Shown here: positions 25,327 to 36,970 of the stretch, in pieces
How the letters are laid out: each line of letters starts with the position of its first letter
How positions within the stretch are numbered: the stretch's first letter is position 1
Source: Cliona cf. orientalis
Taxonomy: Eukaryota > Porifera > Demospongiae > Clionaida > Clionaidae
Direction of reading: 5' to 3'
Assembly: GCA_963930775.1 (NCBI GenBank)
Contig: OZ005698.1
Coordinates: forward strand, 8,004,501 to 8,068,500
DNA: 64,000 nucleotides
Made by a program: the position numbers and the translations under genes
Notes under the pieces: model-generated
Seen by the model: only the letters and a program-made list of their open reading frames with translations
What the model was told of the DNA's origin: nothing
The model's database searches: none

Positions 25327-25359
<33 letters not shown>

Positions 25360-25594
25360 GCTTTACAGAATGCACAAAGAGGAAAGAAAGTAGAAATGGG
25401 GCTGGTAGTGATAAGTAATGATGAAGCAAGTGCAGACTGAAGGACAACCAGATCAAACTGGCAGCCTGGACACAAACTAATTAACTAACTTGAAGTAGCT
25501 ATGTTACGACAATAATTAAGAAGATAATATTTCACTGAGTAATTGAAAACAGAAGAATGACTATGTTCAGGATTACAATGACAGTCTCTCTCTC

Positions 25595-28440
25595 TCAACT
25601 GACTTGAAAGGATGCTTTGATTAGGGGTTGACATTTGGGACAGGGGCAGCAAAAGTGGTAGGTACATGAGTTTGCTGGGTCAAAAACTGCAACAAAATGA
25701 TCCCAGAGTAGGGACTTGATGCTAGCCACAATACTGGTGTAGCTACTGGTATAAATGTCAATTGGGGGTAAGGAGTTCCATAGACGAACAATTCTGATGA
25801 AAAAGAAGTACTTGTGACGATTATTTAGTACCAAGGGTTGTACTAGTTTCAAGAAGGAGCCGGATCTGGTGTTGTTGCAGCTAAAGGACACATAATTCAG
25901 GATATTGAAGGAGCTAGATGGCTGTTTGATGGATTTAACAAAGAAACATATATCGTTAAGTTCATAAATCATGGAGAGAGGCAAAAGGCTGAGTTGCAAT
26001 AAACGTGTCTTGTAGTCAGATGCGTAGTCATTTAAAATGAATTTGGATGCTCGACGTTGGACATCCTCGAGGAGCTTGATGTCCTTAACAAGATGTGGAC
26101 GCCAAACTTGAGAGCAGTAGACAAGTTGAGACCGGACTAATGATATGTATAGAGATTTTTTTGCACTTATACTGGTAGTTACAGAGAAGGACCGACGTAG
26201 TAGACCAAGCTTTTTGTAAGCTTGTTTTACAATTAGCGAAAGATGACCAGTCCATGAAAGATCATGGGACATCACAACTCCAAGATCCCTATGCTGAGAT
26301 TTGGGGGCTACTACGTGACCATTTACTTGATATGACGTGGTAGTGGTAGTAGGCGTAAGAGCAGAAGTGTTACTGGATTGGAATGAGAGTAAAATACACT
26401 TTAGTTTATTGAAGGAGAGCTTCCAGTCTGCACTCCAAGCAGAAAGGGAGTTCAAGTCCTGTTGAAGTTGCAGAGTCCAGGTCTGATGAAATTACTTTTA
26501 AACATTTAGTGTCATCAGCAAAGAGGTACGGAGTGGAGTGAGATACCTCAATTGGCAAGTCATTGACATATAATAGGAATAGAAGAGGACCTAAGATACT
26601 CCCCTGGGGGATGCCAGAGATGACTGGAAGGGAGGATGAGTAACACCCATTTATGCAGACTTGTTGGATTCTGTGAGATAGGTATTCTTTGATCCAGTAC
26701 CAGCAGTTTCCTGTGATTCCGATTGACCAAAGCTTGATTAAGAGCTCATTGTGAGGCACACTATCAAATGCCTTACAAAAATCAAGGTAGATGACATCAC
26801 AGTTTGAATTGTAGTTGACGCTCTGGTGCACCTTATGCAGAAATAGGAGTAGCTGCTGGTTAGTCGAGTGACTCTTTCGAAAGCCGAATTGAGAACAAGA
26901 GATAATGCAATTTTTGGTGATGAATTTGTTCAGGTGATCATAAACCAACCGTTCAAGAACTTTAGAGATGATACATAGTAGCGAGATTGGTCTGTAGTTA
27001 GTTATTTGAGCCTTGTCACCAGATTTGTGGATTGGGGTGCTGGAATGGCACTTCCATTCGTTTGGAATGATGTGTTTGGTAAGGCTTACAGAAAAAAGAT
27101 GGTGAACTGGAATGTATAGGGCCAGAGCACAGCTTTTTAGCAGTTTTGACGGGATACCATCGACTCCCATAGATTTGGAGACATCGAGAGATTCTAGAGC
27201 TTCTAGAACGTCTAGCTGGGCTAGAGTGATACTATCGATTGCCACAGGGGGAGGTGGTAAAGACTCGGTTGGTGGGAGGCAGTATGAACTAGTTGTAAAG
27301 ACGGAGTGAAAAAACTTGTTAAAGAGGGATGCTCTGTCAAGATCAGAAGTGGCAACTGATTTGTTGAATTCTACTTGGGACGGGATAGAACTGTTGGCTG
27401 ACAGGGACCTGATGTAGTCATAGATCTTGTTATTGCATTTACCCACAAAAGAGTGAACAAGGTTGGCTTCATGAGATGATTTAGTAATAACAATTTTGTT
27501 ACGTAATTCGTCCTCTAACTGGGACAATTTTTGTTGCTGACTTGTGTTAGGTAGTTTGGAGACTCTTTTGCGTAGAGTGCGTATGCGTTTTGATAAATGT
27601 CGTAGTTCAGGAGTAAACCAGCGAGGATACTGATATCTTCTCAGCCTTACTTTTGGTATATATAGGCTCATACCATAGCTGATTGTGTTCCTAAGGGAAG
27701 ACCAAATAAAGTTGATATCATCAGAGGAGAGCAGAGGACTAAAATTGAAATCCACTAGGAAGGAGCACAAGCCAGTGTAGTCTGCTTTGGAGAAATCAAA
27801 CACATAGCGGGGTGATGTTTCAGGGAGAGGAGTCATGGAGTAAGAGACCGAAAAATCGACAATAGAGTGATCGGAGTTCAAGGCATTCATGGGAGAACTG
27901 ATATTTATGTTCTTGATACGATGACTAGTGTTGGTGAGGATAAGGTCAAGAATATTTCCTTTAGTATGGGTTGGTTTGTCAATTAATTGAGATAGGTTGT
28001 AGTTGAAGATGAAGTCACAAAAAGATATTAAGTGGTGGGAAGATGAAGAAAGGGTGGACCAGTCAATTTCAGGCATATTAAAGTCCCCTAGCAAGATGGT
28101 ATCATTAGACACAAGATTATGTGCAACATAGTGTGAGAGGAATATGGAGGTGGAGGAGTAGAGAGACTAGTTCGAGATGGTCAGGTTTGGAAATTACTGT
28201 AGCACGAATATTGTTTTTAATTGCAATTAATACACCTCCTCCTCGAGATTTGCGGTCATTGCGATGAATTATGTAATTGGAGGGAAGGATTTCTTGGTCA
28301 TAAATGAAGTCCGTGAGCCATGTTTCTGTTACACAAATCACGTCGTAGTTTGTAGAGAAGACAAACGACTGGAATTGGGGTAATTTATTGACCAGACTTC
28401 TTGCATTAAAAAAACAAACAGCAATTGATTCGGTAGACAA
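25595..28440 (-). pseudogene. LINE ORF2 (AP endonuclease + reverse transcriptase), two frameshifts
   Basis: The first frame (28440-28117) has the endonuclease start (FFNARSLVNKL, VTETWLTD, SRGGGVLI). The second (28112-26406) has GDFNMPEIDW, then reverse transcriptase blocks: ITNYRPISLL, QFGFRKSHSTNQQL, YLDFCKAFDSVPH, SGIPQGSILGPLLF and FADDTK, the catalytic site. The third (26455-25595) holds the thumb and C-terminal region (HRDLGVVMSHDLSW, LVYCSQVWRP, LWNSLPP). The motif order fits the CR1/L2/Jockey group. The frameshifts near 28115 and 26430 make it non-functional unless they are assembly errors. Confidence 0.85.
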
Positions 28441-28548
28441 ATCACGGGGTAGATCATTAGATGCATTGTAATTGGATGTAATTGAGTCATCACTGGCAAT
28501 AGGAAAATCGATACTTAATTTTGTAGGAGAAGAGTTATCACACTGTAG

Positions 28549-29620
28549 TCATTGGTCACCATTGGACGGTGAAGGATCCTCATTGGTTATACCATTAGCG
28601 GCAGTCGCAGTGTTATTAGCAGGAGGGGTGGTGTCCTCATCTGTCCCAGTAGAACTTAAGATAGTAATCGAGGGTTGACGGGAAGTTCGATGGTTGGTGC
28701 ACGAGTACTTCAAGTCAATGATTGAACCATGTTTAACGTTGTTAACAAAAAGTGAAGACCCGACAATTTTGATAGACTTTCTAGATACACCCTCAGATAT
28801 GAGAGAGTATCTTTCCTTAGATTCAGTAGCTTTTTCTTGAGGGGACATATCTGGTTTAATGGAGATAGCTACCTGGGAGCGTTTTGAGTTTGGACCTATT
28901 TGCCAATATGGATGAAGCTTCGTGAGCACAGTTAAATTTGACAAGAAGTGGGCGATCACGGGATGAGTTATATCTGCCGAGCCTGGTGCAGTCACGAACT
29001 GAACCTTTGGCGACACCAGGTACGAGTGAATTAGTTATCGTTATGACTGATTCAAGGTCTTTGGCTAGTCTGGCGTGTCTATTTGTGTGCTCAGGGTTCT
29101 CCTTTATGCCGTAAATAACTATGTTGAACTTTCTATCAAACTTCTTACCAGGAGCAGTGGTGGAAGGGACTTTTTTGGCAGGGGTTTCTGCACTTGGATT
29201 AGGAGCTTGTTTGATGATATTAGAGTAGCTTAGATTAGGAGCTGGAGTGGCAGGAGTGGTTGGTGTTGGATTTTGAGTTAGAGCCCTTAGTTGAGAGACT
29301 TCTTGGCTTAGCTGAAGGACTGTAGCCTTTAGGGATTGAAGCTCCTTTCCTTGTTGGGTGAGCTCTTTCCTTAGTTGAGAGTTAGAACAGCAGAGACAGA
29401 CGAAGGGCTCGTCGCTAGCAGAGAGAGACTCATAGCGGCTTGGCGGTATGCTGGCACAACCTCTGTGCAGCCACAGTCCGCATTCGCCCTCACAAAGGAG
29501 GGCTTCGTCTTTTCCATCAACAACTGGCGCTAGACATACTCCACAGGGAACCTTGCCGGTGCGCTTTGATGGGGGATATTTTGCCGAGTTTTTGCAGCCA
29601 TAATATATTATATTATACAA
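28549..29620 (-). pseudogene. LINE ORF1 (PHD-like finger, coiled coil, RNA-binding-like), frameshifted
   Basis: The N-terminal part has a Cys-rich finger (CGVCLAPVVDG, CEGECGLWLHRGC, FVCLCC) typical of PHD fingers found in ORF1 of some CR1-group LINEs. A coiled coil follows (QLSQEVSQLRALTQ), then a Ser/Pro linker and a conserved FNIVIYGIKENPE block. The frame breaks near 28870 and continues in another frame with PDMSPQEKATESKERY and FVNNVKHGSI. ORF1 products bind element RNA; this copy would not make one intact. Confidence 0.75.
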
Positions 29621-29648
29621 CGAAAAATGACAGGATTACAATGACAGT

Positions 29649-30816
29649 ATATATACCAAGAGATCACATTCATGCCCAAATGGCTCTATACACAGCTAGT
29701 ATGCAATGATACTAATGGCTCCACACATGCAGTGTAGCTATAATTTATACTAATCTTATTTATTAACAAGAGATCACCTCTATCTCCAAATGGCTCTATA
29801 TGAAGTACTCATTATTATTTAATTAAGATATTACCTCCATGCTCTATAATAGCTCTATACAAAGTACTCATAATTATTATACTAAGAGATCAGCTCCATA
29901 CCCAAATGGCTCAATTAACACACAGTATATACAATCATGTTATATTACCAAGATATCACCTCCATGCCCAAATGGCTCAACACACAGTATACGATCATAA
30001 TTATTATAATACCAAGAGATCACCTCCATGCCCAAATGGCTCTATACAAAGTACACATGCTAAGAGATCAGCTCCATGCCCAAATGTCTCTATACAAAGT
30101 ACACAGTCATGCTAAGAGATCAGCTCCATGCCCAAATGGCTCACTGACACACAGGATTTATAATACCAAGAGATTATACCTCATGCCCAAATGGCTCAAT
30201 ACGCAGTACGCATAGTATACCAAGAGATCACCTCCATGCCCAAATGGCTCTATACAAAGTACACATGCTAGGAGATCATGCACCTCCATGCCCAAATGGC
30301 TCTATACAAAGTACACATGCTAAGAGATCAGTTCCATGCCCTATTAAATGGCTCAATTAACACACAGGATTTAATATAATACCAAGAGATTATACCTCCA
30401 TGCCTAAATGGCTCAATACGCAGTATATGCATATATTATATAGTATACCAAGAGATCACATTCATGCCCAAATGGCTCTATACACAGCTAGTATGCAATG
30501 ATACTAATGGCTCCACACATGCAGTATAGCTATAATTTATACCAATCTTATTTATTAATAAGAGATCACCTCTATCTCCAAATGGCTCTATATGAAGTAC
30601 TCATGCATTATTATTTAATTAAAAGATTACCTCCATGCTCTAATAGCTCTATACAAAGTACTCATATTATACTAAGAGATCAGCTCCATACCCAAATGGC
30701 TCAATTATATAACACACAGTATACTAGTAGCTAGTACAATCATGTTATATTACCAAGATATCACCTCCATGCCCAAATGGCTCAACACACAGTAGCTATA
30801 ATTATATGATCATAAT
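29649..30816. repeat. Minisatellite array, middle part
   Basis: Continuation of the 24530-25326 array. A block starting 'agagatcacattcatgccca' at about 29657 is repeated at about 30451, an internal duplication of about 795 bp. The array ends at the 8 bp target site ATCATAAT (30809-30816) of the hAT-like element. Confidence 0.85.
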
Positions 30817-31619
30817 CAGTGGCGTCTCTAGGCAATAATATTGTACATTTTAACTGGGTGCAAGTTATCGAAAGTAACCGCACAGGTGGATGCATAAATT
30901 AAATCTAGCAGAAGAGTGTACTACATGTACCTATAATAAATGGAGTTTAATGTAGTTAAACGCAGTTAATCGACGAGTACTGGTTCGCACTGCAGCTGCG
31001 CATGCGTAGAACAGAAAGACACGCATGCGCATGACATAATTATTGGGCGTGGATAGTTGATGGCTAAGCTGCTAGGTACGTCAGTTGCCAGTATTAAGTG
31101 CAATTTACGCGGCACCATCAAGTTGCAAGAAGAAGATCTGCCAGCTAACGAAAAAGTTTGCCCTGCCCTTCCAACACGGCCGATCCTCCCGATCTCCCAC
31201 CAGTTCCTCCCGCAGATCCGCCAACCTCCGAAGCTGGTGATGGTACCACAACACCGCGCAATCCCCCAGCAGACGCTCTCATCGATCGCATTGCCACCCT
31301 CGAAAGAGCCCTAGCTCGGTATTCGGCCAATATCTTCTACAGGTCCCACCCCAGCAAGCTCTGGCCCCGCTCCCATGCCCGCATCCACTGGTAAGACAGT
31401 CATAATAATACCAGCTACATGTATGTGCATAGCTGCTTTACATCTGCCCTATCAATAATATTATGCTCCGGCACTGCCCTGCCTCTTCTCCTTATGCTGC
31501 CATTCGTTGGCCATCCCCGCATTCAAGTTTCCACCTCAGTTGCACTGTTTTCAAGCATTGCTCACTTATTAATAATTAATGACAACGCCTTACACAATTG
31601 TCCCTGCCTGGCCTGCCGC

Positions 31620-31870
31620 CTTTCATTACCTCATCACTGCCCTGCCCTGCTCTGCTCTCCCCTGCCCTGCCCTGCCCTACTCTGCCCTGCTTTGCTCTCC
31701 CCTGCCCTTTCCTGCCCTACTCTGCTCTGCTTTGCTCTCCCCTGCCCTTTCCTGCCCTACTCTGCCCTACTCTGCTCTCCTCTGCTCTGCTCTGCCCTGC
31801 CCTGTCCTACTCTGCTCTGCCCTGCTCTGCCCTGTGCTGCTCTGCTCTGCCCTACTTCACCCTCCTCATG
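31620..31870. repeat. Pyrimidine-rich tandem repeat (CCCTGCTCTG)
   Basis: About 240 bp of alternating CCCTG, CTCTG and CCCTA units, low complexity, inside the DIRS-like remnant. The Leu/Cys/Pro-rich open frames over it are artefacts of composition. Confidence 0.85.
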
Positions 31871-34835
31871 CCCTTCTCTCCCAAATAGGCTATTACCATG
31901 GCTGGCTCTGTGCCCCTAGCTGCTCTGGCCTACTCCAATATCCCATCTGCACTTAGCTCTAGCCCACCTACACCTGGACTATACCATGTAGGCGTTATCC
32001 ACAATTTCCCACAGTGATTGTTTCACACATCTTGGCAGGGGTCTGCTTCACACATAGGCTTGTTTAATGATTTCATCATGCATGCACACACAGCTTATTG
32101 CCCAAAAATACTATGGATTTATTATTGGACATACTCCTCATTAGTTATGTAGGCATACCCTCACTCACATTAATTGCCGCCACCACCACCTCTGGTATCT
32201 GCACTGGGCTTGCCTACACTTCCCTCACCCCCAACAGCTCTTCTCCTCCTGCCCTCCATTGTCTCCAGCTTACCAATAACCACTACCCTTCTAGCCTCTC
32301 CCATCAGCAGTACTGTCAACATCACTTCTAAGCTTCCCACCGCACCAGGTGTAATATCAAATGCATTGGCTAATTAATTCCCTGGAACGCCCGCGTTACC
32401 ACAGGAACTAGTTCAGAAATCATTAGTCGCGAATATTTCGATTTGGCTGATTTACTTCCAGACTAACTTTTAGCCTCCCCAGGCCCCTCTACCAGCACAT
32501 TTGTCATTCTGCCTGAATCAGCATATTCTAGCTACTCACCGCCGTAAAAAGCGACAGATTCCCGACATTGCTACTTGGGTGCACGTGTACAGTACCTATA
32601 ATACGCTTGTGCAGGAATCTACTTTCCTGATCAGTTACCTGAGCTCATTGCTTATCACTTGCTCATACTACAGCACAGCATAAAATTTGAATACCCTCCT
32701 GCCATGAGTGCTATATGATGTACAATGGGCAGCTTCTAAGGGATTTTACTCATGGTCACTGGGGGTGGGTAGGTTGTGCTGATTTTTGGCCTATAGCTAA
32801 TGCTATTCTCAAATGCTAAAAAATCCCTAATAATGCTTAAGAAGTGCACCCAATACATTGCCCATTATGCTCACTGACAGGTTGAACTGACTATAATGTT
32901 AACAAAACCAATAATATTATGAGATATGAGGAGACTCAGTTACACCATCATACAGTACAGCCATTTCAATTTTACATGTGTTCAGATTCACAACTGGGTA
33001 CCAGCTGATTGATCAACCCTTTATAAATCCATAATATGTATTCCAGGCATTGTGAAAAAGGTCAATTAACAGCTACTTGCAATTGTGCGCCCTAAATTTA
33101 TTTCTCAAAATTCTGCCAGTTGATACCTATAGTGCTAGCATAATTCTCAAATACTTACACACGTGGGGTGTCACCTATCATGCTCAAAATTATGCCGGCA
33201 TAATTTTGCTTACCCCTAGTGGTCACAAATTCATCCACAATTCTATACCTTTGCCTTTACTGCACAAGAAAAATCTAGCCCATGATGCCCTATCTGCTAT
33301 TATACGGACGGGGGCAGTCACACTATTAAGTTCGTCTATGCATGCATTCCACATGCATATTTTATGCAAGTGTGATTTAACAATGCTCTTACAGCTATTA
33401 CTACTATTATTACAACCATAGTAAGATACCTTTCCTATGCAACCACACATAGTACAAGACCATAATATTATCATTGTACATCACTATTGCTGAAAGCTTA
33501 ATCTTTGGCCCCTATTTCTGCATGCCTTCAGCTCTCAGCAATATCGCCACTCCCCTCAGCTCTAGTGCACAGCAGTCATGCCTCTCTTCACACCCAGACC
33601 ATCAAATACGCACAGTATATCCTCAATGGAATTGCCAATGGCTTTAGAATTGGCTTTGCATACACAACCTTAACTAATCGCTACTCTGCTGCCTATAATT
33701 ACCCATTTGCTAATGAGCATCCCAACGTTATATACCATGGTTTGTAGCAGGAAATCACAAAAGGTCGATTAGTTGTTCCTTTAGACCCATGAGAATATTC
33801 ATATCAGTAGCCTAGTATAGTCCGCAAAAAAGCATTCACCTAATAAATGACACCTAATACCAGACCTTATATTGCTCAACATTGCAAGTACTAGATATCC
33901 TTGGGGAAGGGCACCTTACTGGCGAAATAGATATTGAAAGTGCTTTCAGGAATGCACTCCAAGATAGGCATCCAGTGGGAATGTAATGTAATGGCTAGCT
34001 CCACGTAGACACAGTCCTTTCATTTGGGCTCTGCTCATCCTCTCAAAAAAATTAAATTGCATTCCTGATGACCCTCAATGGATCAAAAAAGCAGCACAGT
34101 ATCTCATATAGCTATACCTTGATCATTAATTGCAAGATTTTATATCACCGTTGGTGCACATAAATCCAAATGATTTAACAATAATGTATGCTATGGTCCA
34201 TATGGTCTGCTTTTTCTGCTCCATTCCTTCGGTTCAGGGGAGATCACAATCCCTGACACTTCAGTCTATTATCCCTCCATTCATCAAAATTTGTAATGAT
34301 CGTATTGCTGCAGAGAACCCTACTGCTCCTATTATAGTATAAAGGCTTCAAAAACCGACCCATTTCGACAAAGGGTTAAATATCGCAATTCCCCGTGCCA
34401 GCTTTACTAAAATTATTGTGCTTGGAACCGCTCCTGGTCTTTGTTTCACTTCAGTGACAATACTCCCTTAACAAAAAGTAATTTCACTGCAAATTAAACC
34501 TGAGAACTGTTATCGATAGCGCTAGCAGGGATCAATTCCAAAACTTTATGCGGGACATGGTTTAGGATAGGTGCTGCACCTACAGAAGCTGCTAAAGGCA
34601 TGCATAGAAGATTCGCCTACCCAGATGCTCGTATAGGAAAAAAGCTCGAGCTGCTCTTCTCAAGTATATTATGCTGAGAATGTTAACTGCAGCCCTCTCT
34701 GAACAATAATTAGCTATTAACATAACGTTTGACTTGTACATTACCTAGCTTGAAGTAGGCAATATGATTCTATAGCTCAGCAACTTTCAATGCATTGTAC
34801 ATGCTCTCAATTCACTCTAATTAATACTCCTACTC

Positions 34836-34903
34836 TTGGGGGTATAGGACTTCGTCCCATGGGCCAGTCCCTGGAGGCTCCGCCCCCAGTGGTATACCCC
34901 CAA
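34836..34903. repeat. Foldback palindrome
   Basis: Arms TTGGGGGTAT and ATACCCCCAA around a GC-rich centre that contains further inverted pieces. It lies within the DIRS-like insertion. Confidence 0.6.
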
Positions 34904-35160
34904 AAGCCTCCGATATGCTAATTATTATGGGGGTTGCTACTGTAATAAATGCTCATAATCATCATGCTCCTATCCTGGCACAAATCAGAGCAATGCAGGC
35001 CGCTGCTGCTGCCCACCTCCAGGGCCGGCTCACCCCCAAAAGGAGAGGCGGGCGGTATACGTTATTATGGCTACATTAATGGCATGAGGAGATTAATATA
35101 GCTATGTTACAGCTAGTATTATTATGCAGAAAAAAAAATTATATGTAGTGATGTATACGT

Positions 35161-35267
35161 AATAGTTATACCATGCCCACGAGGGCTGTATGGGATTTAT
35201 TGCCTGAGCCCGAGGGCGAAGGCAATAAATCCCATGCGGCCCGAGGGGGCGTGGTATAACTATTTTT
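35161..35267. repeat. Foldback palindrome with CCCGAGGGC centre
   Basis: Outer arms AATAGTTATACCATGCCC and GGGCGTGGTATAACTATT, inner arms ATGGGATTTATTGCCT and AGGCAATAAATCCCAT, centre GAGCCCGAGGGCGA. Nearly the whole 107 bp can fold on itself. Confidence 0.8.
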
Positions 35268-36033
35268 AAAGCCTACTATGGCAACGCATCTGCATTACTA
35301 TAGCAACGCATCCCGTATTGACGTCATCCAACCACAACCATAGCAACTACGGCAGCTCCATAGCGACCGTATGATGTCATACCGTTTGAATGGATGTACT
35401 AGCTAGCCAGCTGTGTAGCTGGTAGCGCTTTTGTACGCTAGTAGCAGCGATGGTTCTACCTAGCTTCTTGACTTTTGGTTCCTACAGTGACTATCGATCA
35501 TCTGCAGCAATTCCTTGACTGAAATTCTGGCCTTTGTTGCTCGTTTTTATTTCTAAGGTAAGCAAAAAGATTGGCTTGTATGGCCTGGAGGGATCTAGAT
35601 GTAAACGGGCAGTGTGCGTAGCTGAAACAGGCAGCATCAGGCTTACTGGGCTTTGTACAGTTGTTTTGTAGTGCGTGGTAGAGATCCAGATTGTATTTAC
35701 AAGCTAGCTACGATCGCTATGTATGGCGTATACGCGCGTTGCAGCAGCGATAGCTAGCTGCGGTGTGAGACCTTTTACAAAACTAGCGATTAAATCGCTA
35801 GTCAACACAGCCAAAAACATTCATAACATCCATCTAATCTGTTCGTACATACATAGAAATGGCTTTGTACATAGCTTCTATGGCAAAACTCATGGTGCAA
35901 GGGCGGCCGGGCAATACTCGTATTGCCCTAACCACATCCTGGGTGATATGAGTATTGCCCTCGCCTTGGTCAGCTTTACAGCGTATAGCGGAAGTGCGCG
36001 GCACTTTGATACACCCACGCAGTAGGCTTTAAA
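35265..36033. mobile_element. Small TIR element nested in the hAT-like element
   Basis: 13 bp inverted ends TTTAAAGCCTACT and AGTAGGCTTTAAA about 770 bp apart. Inside is a further foldback built on GGGCAATACTCGTATTGCCC (35909-35928). With the preceding palindrome it makes up the second insertion (about 35159-36031) relative to the empty copy at 62037. Confidence 0.55.
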
Positions 36034-36186
36034 TGTACATATTACATTGCTGGCTATAGCAAAATTTGCATACTGTGACAGGCTCAACAAAATTACACAA
36101 TGTCATGAATAGGATGGGTGCACAGGTGCATGGATTGGGTGCAAATGAACCCACATGCACCCCCTGGCGAAACCACTGATCATAAT

Positions 36187-36240
36187 TATAATACCAAGAG
36201 ATCACCTCCATGCCCAAATGGCTCAATTAACACACAGTAG
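36187..36240. repeat. Single minisatellite unit
   Basis: One unit (ccaagagatcacctccatgc, then ggctcaattaacacacag) right of the hAT-like element: the right-hand remnant of the array that it split. Confidence 0.85.
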
Positions 36241-36254
36241 CTATACAGTGTATG

Positions 36255-36390
36255 GGTGATCAGCTATTCTGAATATGACTTTAATCTTCACTAACCACCA
36301 CTATTATAGCTTTCCTTTAAAGAGACTATGGAAGAGCTTCTGACAGTGTATTCCTACAGTATTTTGCTCGTACAGCCAATAGTGACTATA
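36255..36390. repeat. 'gactttaatcttcac' repeat, copy 1
   Basis: A unit of about 120 bp (gactttaatcttcactaacc, ctttcctttaaagagacta, attttgctcgtacagccaat). Further copies lie at 37958-38070, with about three inverted tandem copies at 61595-61920. The DNA from 36391 to 36970 has a foldback and short frames but no gene. Confidence 0.8.
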
Positions 36391-36753
36391 TTGAATATAA
36401 TTATTATTGATTTGATAAACACACCACCATAGGTGCAGCATAAATTAAGTATAAAGGTAATAAGAAAATGGAATATTAAGCAGTACAAACATAGATTATG
36501 TCATCACTTAAATGAGAGTTCTCATCTGGTGCAAGTCTGACGTCTCGAATGAAGTTAGCACAAAGAACATCTTGATCTGAGTAAATCTTCTTATGACGGG
36601 AGCCATAAATTAAGTTATATCCTTGGCTTGTATATATAAGTAAGGGTTGAACTCTGAGCAAAGACATCCCGAACCACCGAAGATTGAGATTTTATAATTA
36701 GGGCCGCAGACAGAAGCTTGGATGATCTCCGAACAACTATATTATATGTAATA

Positions 36754-36867
36754 GATATCGCATGGTAGGGAGTGTATTATGGATTATAAAGCCCATGACC
36801 CCGAGGGCGCAGCCCGAGGGGGAGGGGCTTTATAATCCATAATACACGTGCCTACCATGCGATATCT
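36754..36867. repeat. Foldback palindrome with CCCGAGG centre
   Basis: Arms of about 45 bp: ATATCGCATGGTAGG with GTATTATGGATTATAAAGCCC, against GGGCTTTATAATCCATAATAC and CCTACCATGCGATAT. Centre about CCCCGAGGGCGCAGCCCGAGG. Confidence 0.8.
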
Positions 36868-36970
36868 GATATATATCCTGATTGGTCAGTTTCTTAGTGG
36901 TTGCATTTAGCTGGTAGAAGTCGTTGGCTGGCATATTTTTAGTGCAGTGCACTATGGTGTTCACAGGGGA

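Larger units (their letters stand above)
25568..29648 (-). mobile_element. Full-length non-LTR retrotransposon (CR1/L2-like LINE) with 18 bp TSD
   Basis: The element runs 29630 to 25586 on the minus strand. The 18 bp direct repeat 'caggattacaatgacagt' lies at 25568-25585 and 29631-29648 and is best read as the target-site duplication. The 3' end is a short (GA)n microsatellite immediately after the ORF2 stop. It carries ORF1 (PHD-like finger) and ORF2 (endonuclease plus reverse transcriptase), broken by about three frameshifts. An AAT/ATT microsatellite at 25327-25361 lies in the flanking DNA, not at the element end. Confidence 0.8.
30936..35095 (+). pseudogene. Decayed DIRS-like (tyrosine-recombinase) retrotransposon
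   Basis: About 4.16 kb inserted in the hAT-like element. Pieces on the plus strand in shifting frames match, from memory, the DIRS order. A coiled-coil gag-like start near 31230 (ADALIDRIATLERALA). A gag block near 32540-32710 (RQIPDIATWVHVYSTY, then ELIAYHLLILQHSIKFEYP). The pre-RT segment at 33600-33770 (ILNGIANGFRIGFAYT, then EITKGRLVVPLDP). RT pieces at about 33925-34020 (GEIDIESAFRNA, then HVDTVLSFG). A recombinase end near 34555 (WFRIGAAPTEAAKGMHRR). Many stops and shifts: non-functional. A full-frame profile search would settle the family. Confidence 0.55.
30817..36178. mobile_element. hAT-like element interrupted by nested insertions
   Basis: The left end CAGTGGCGTCTC and right end GGCGAAACCACTG are inverted. 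ATCATAAT flanks both sides (30809-30816, 36179-36186), the 8 bp duplication expected for hAT. A 330 bp solo relative at 62037-62366 aligns only with 30817-30935, 35096-35158 and 36032-36178. The remaining 30936-35095 and 35159-36031 are therefore later insertions into a short non-autonomous element. Confidence 0.75.

Noticed and set aside
25327-25361. (ATT)n run as the LINE 3' tail
   Set aside because: The 18 bp direct repeat places the LINE end at 25586, so the run is in flanking DNA.
31419-31956. Three overlapping Leu/Cys/Pro-rich frames
   Set aside because: Translation of a CCCTG/CTCTG low-complexity repeat.
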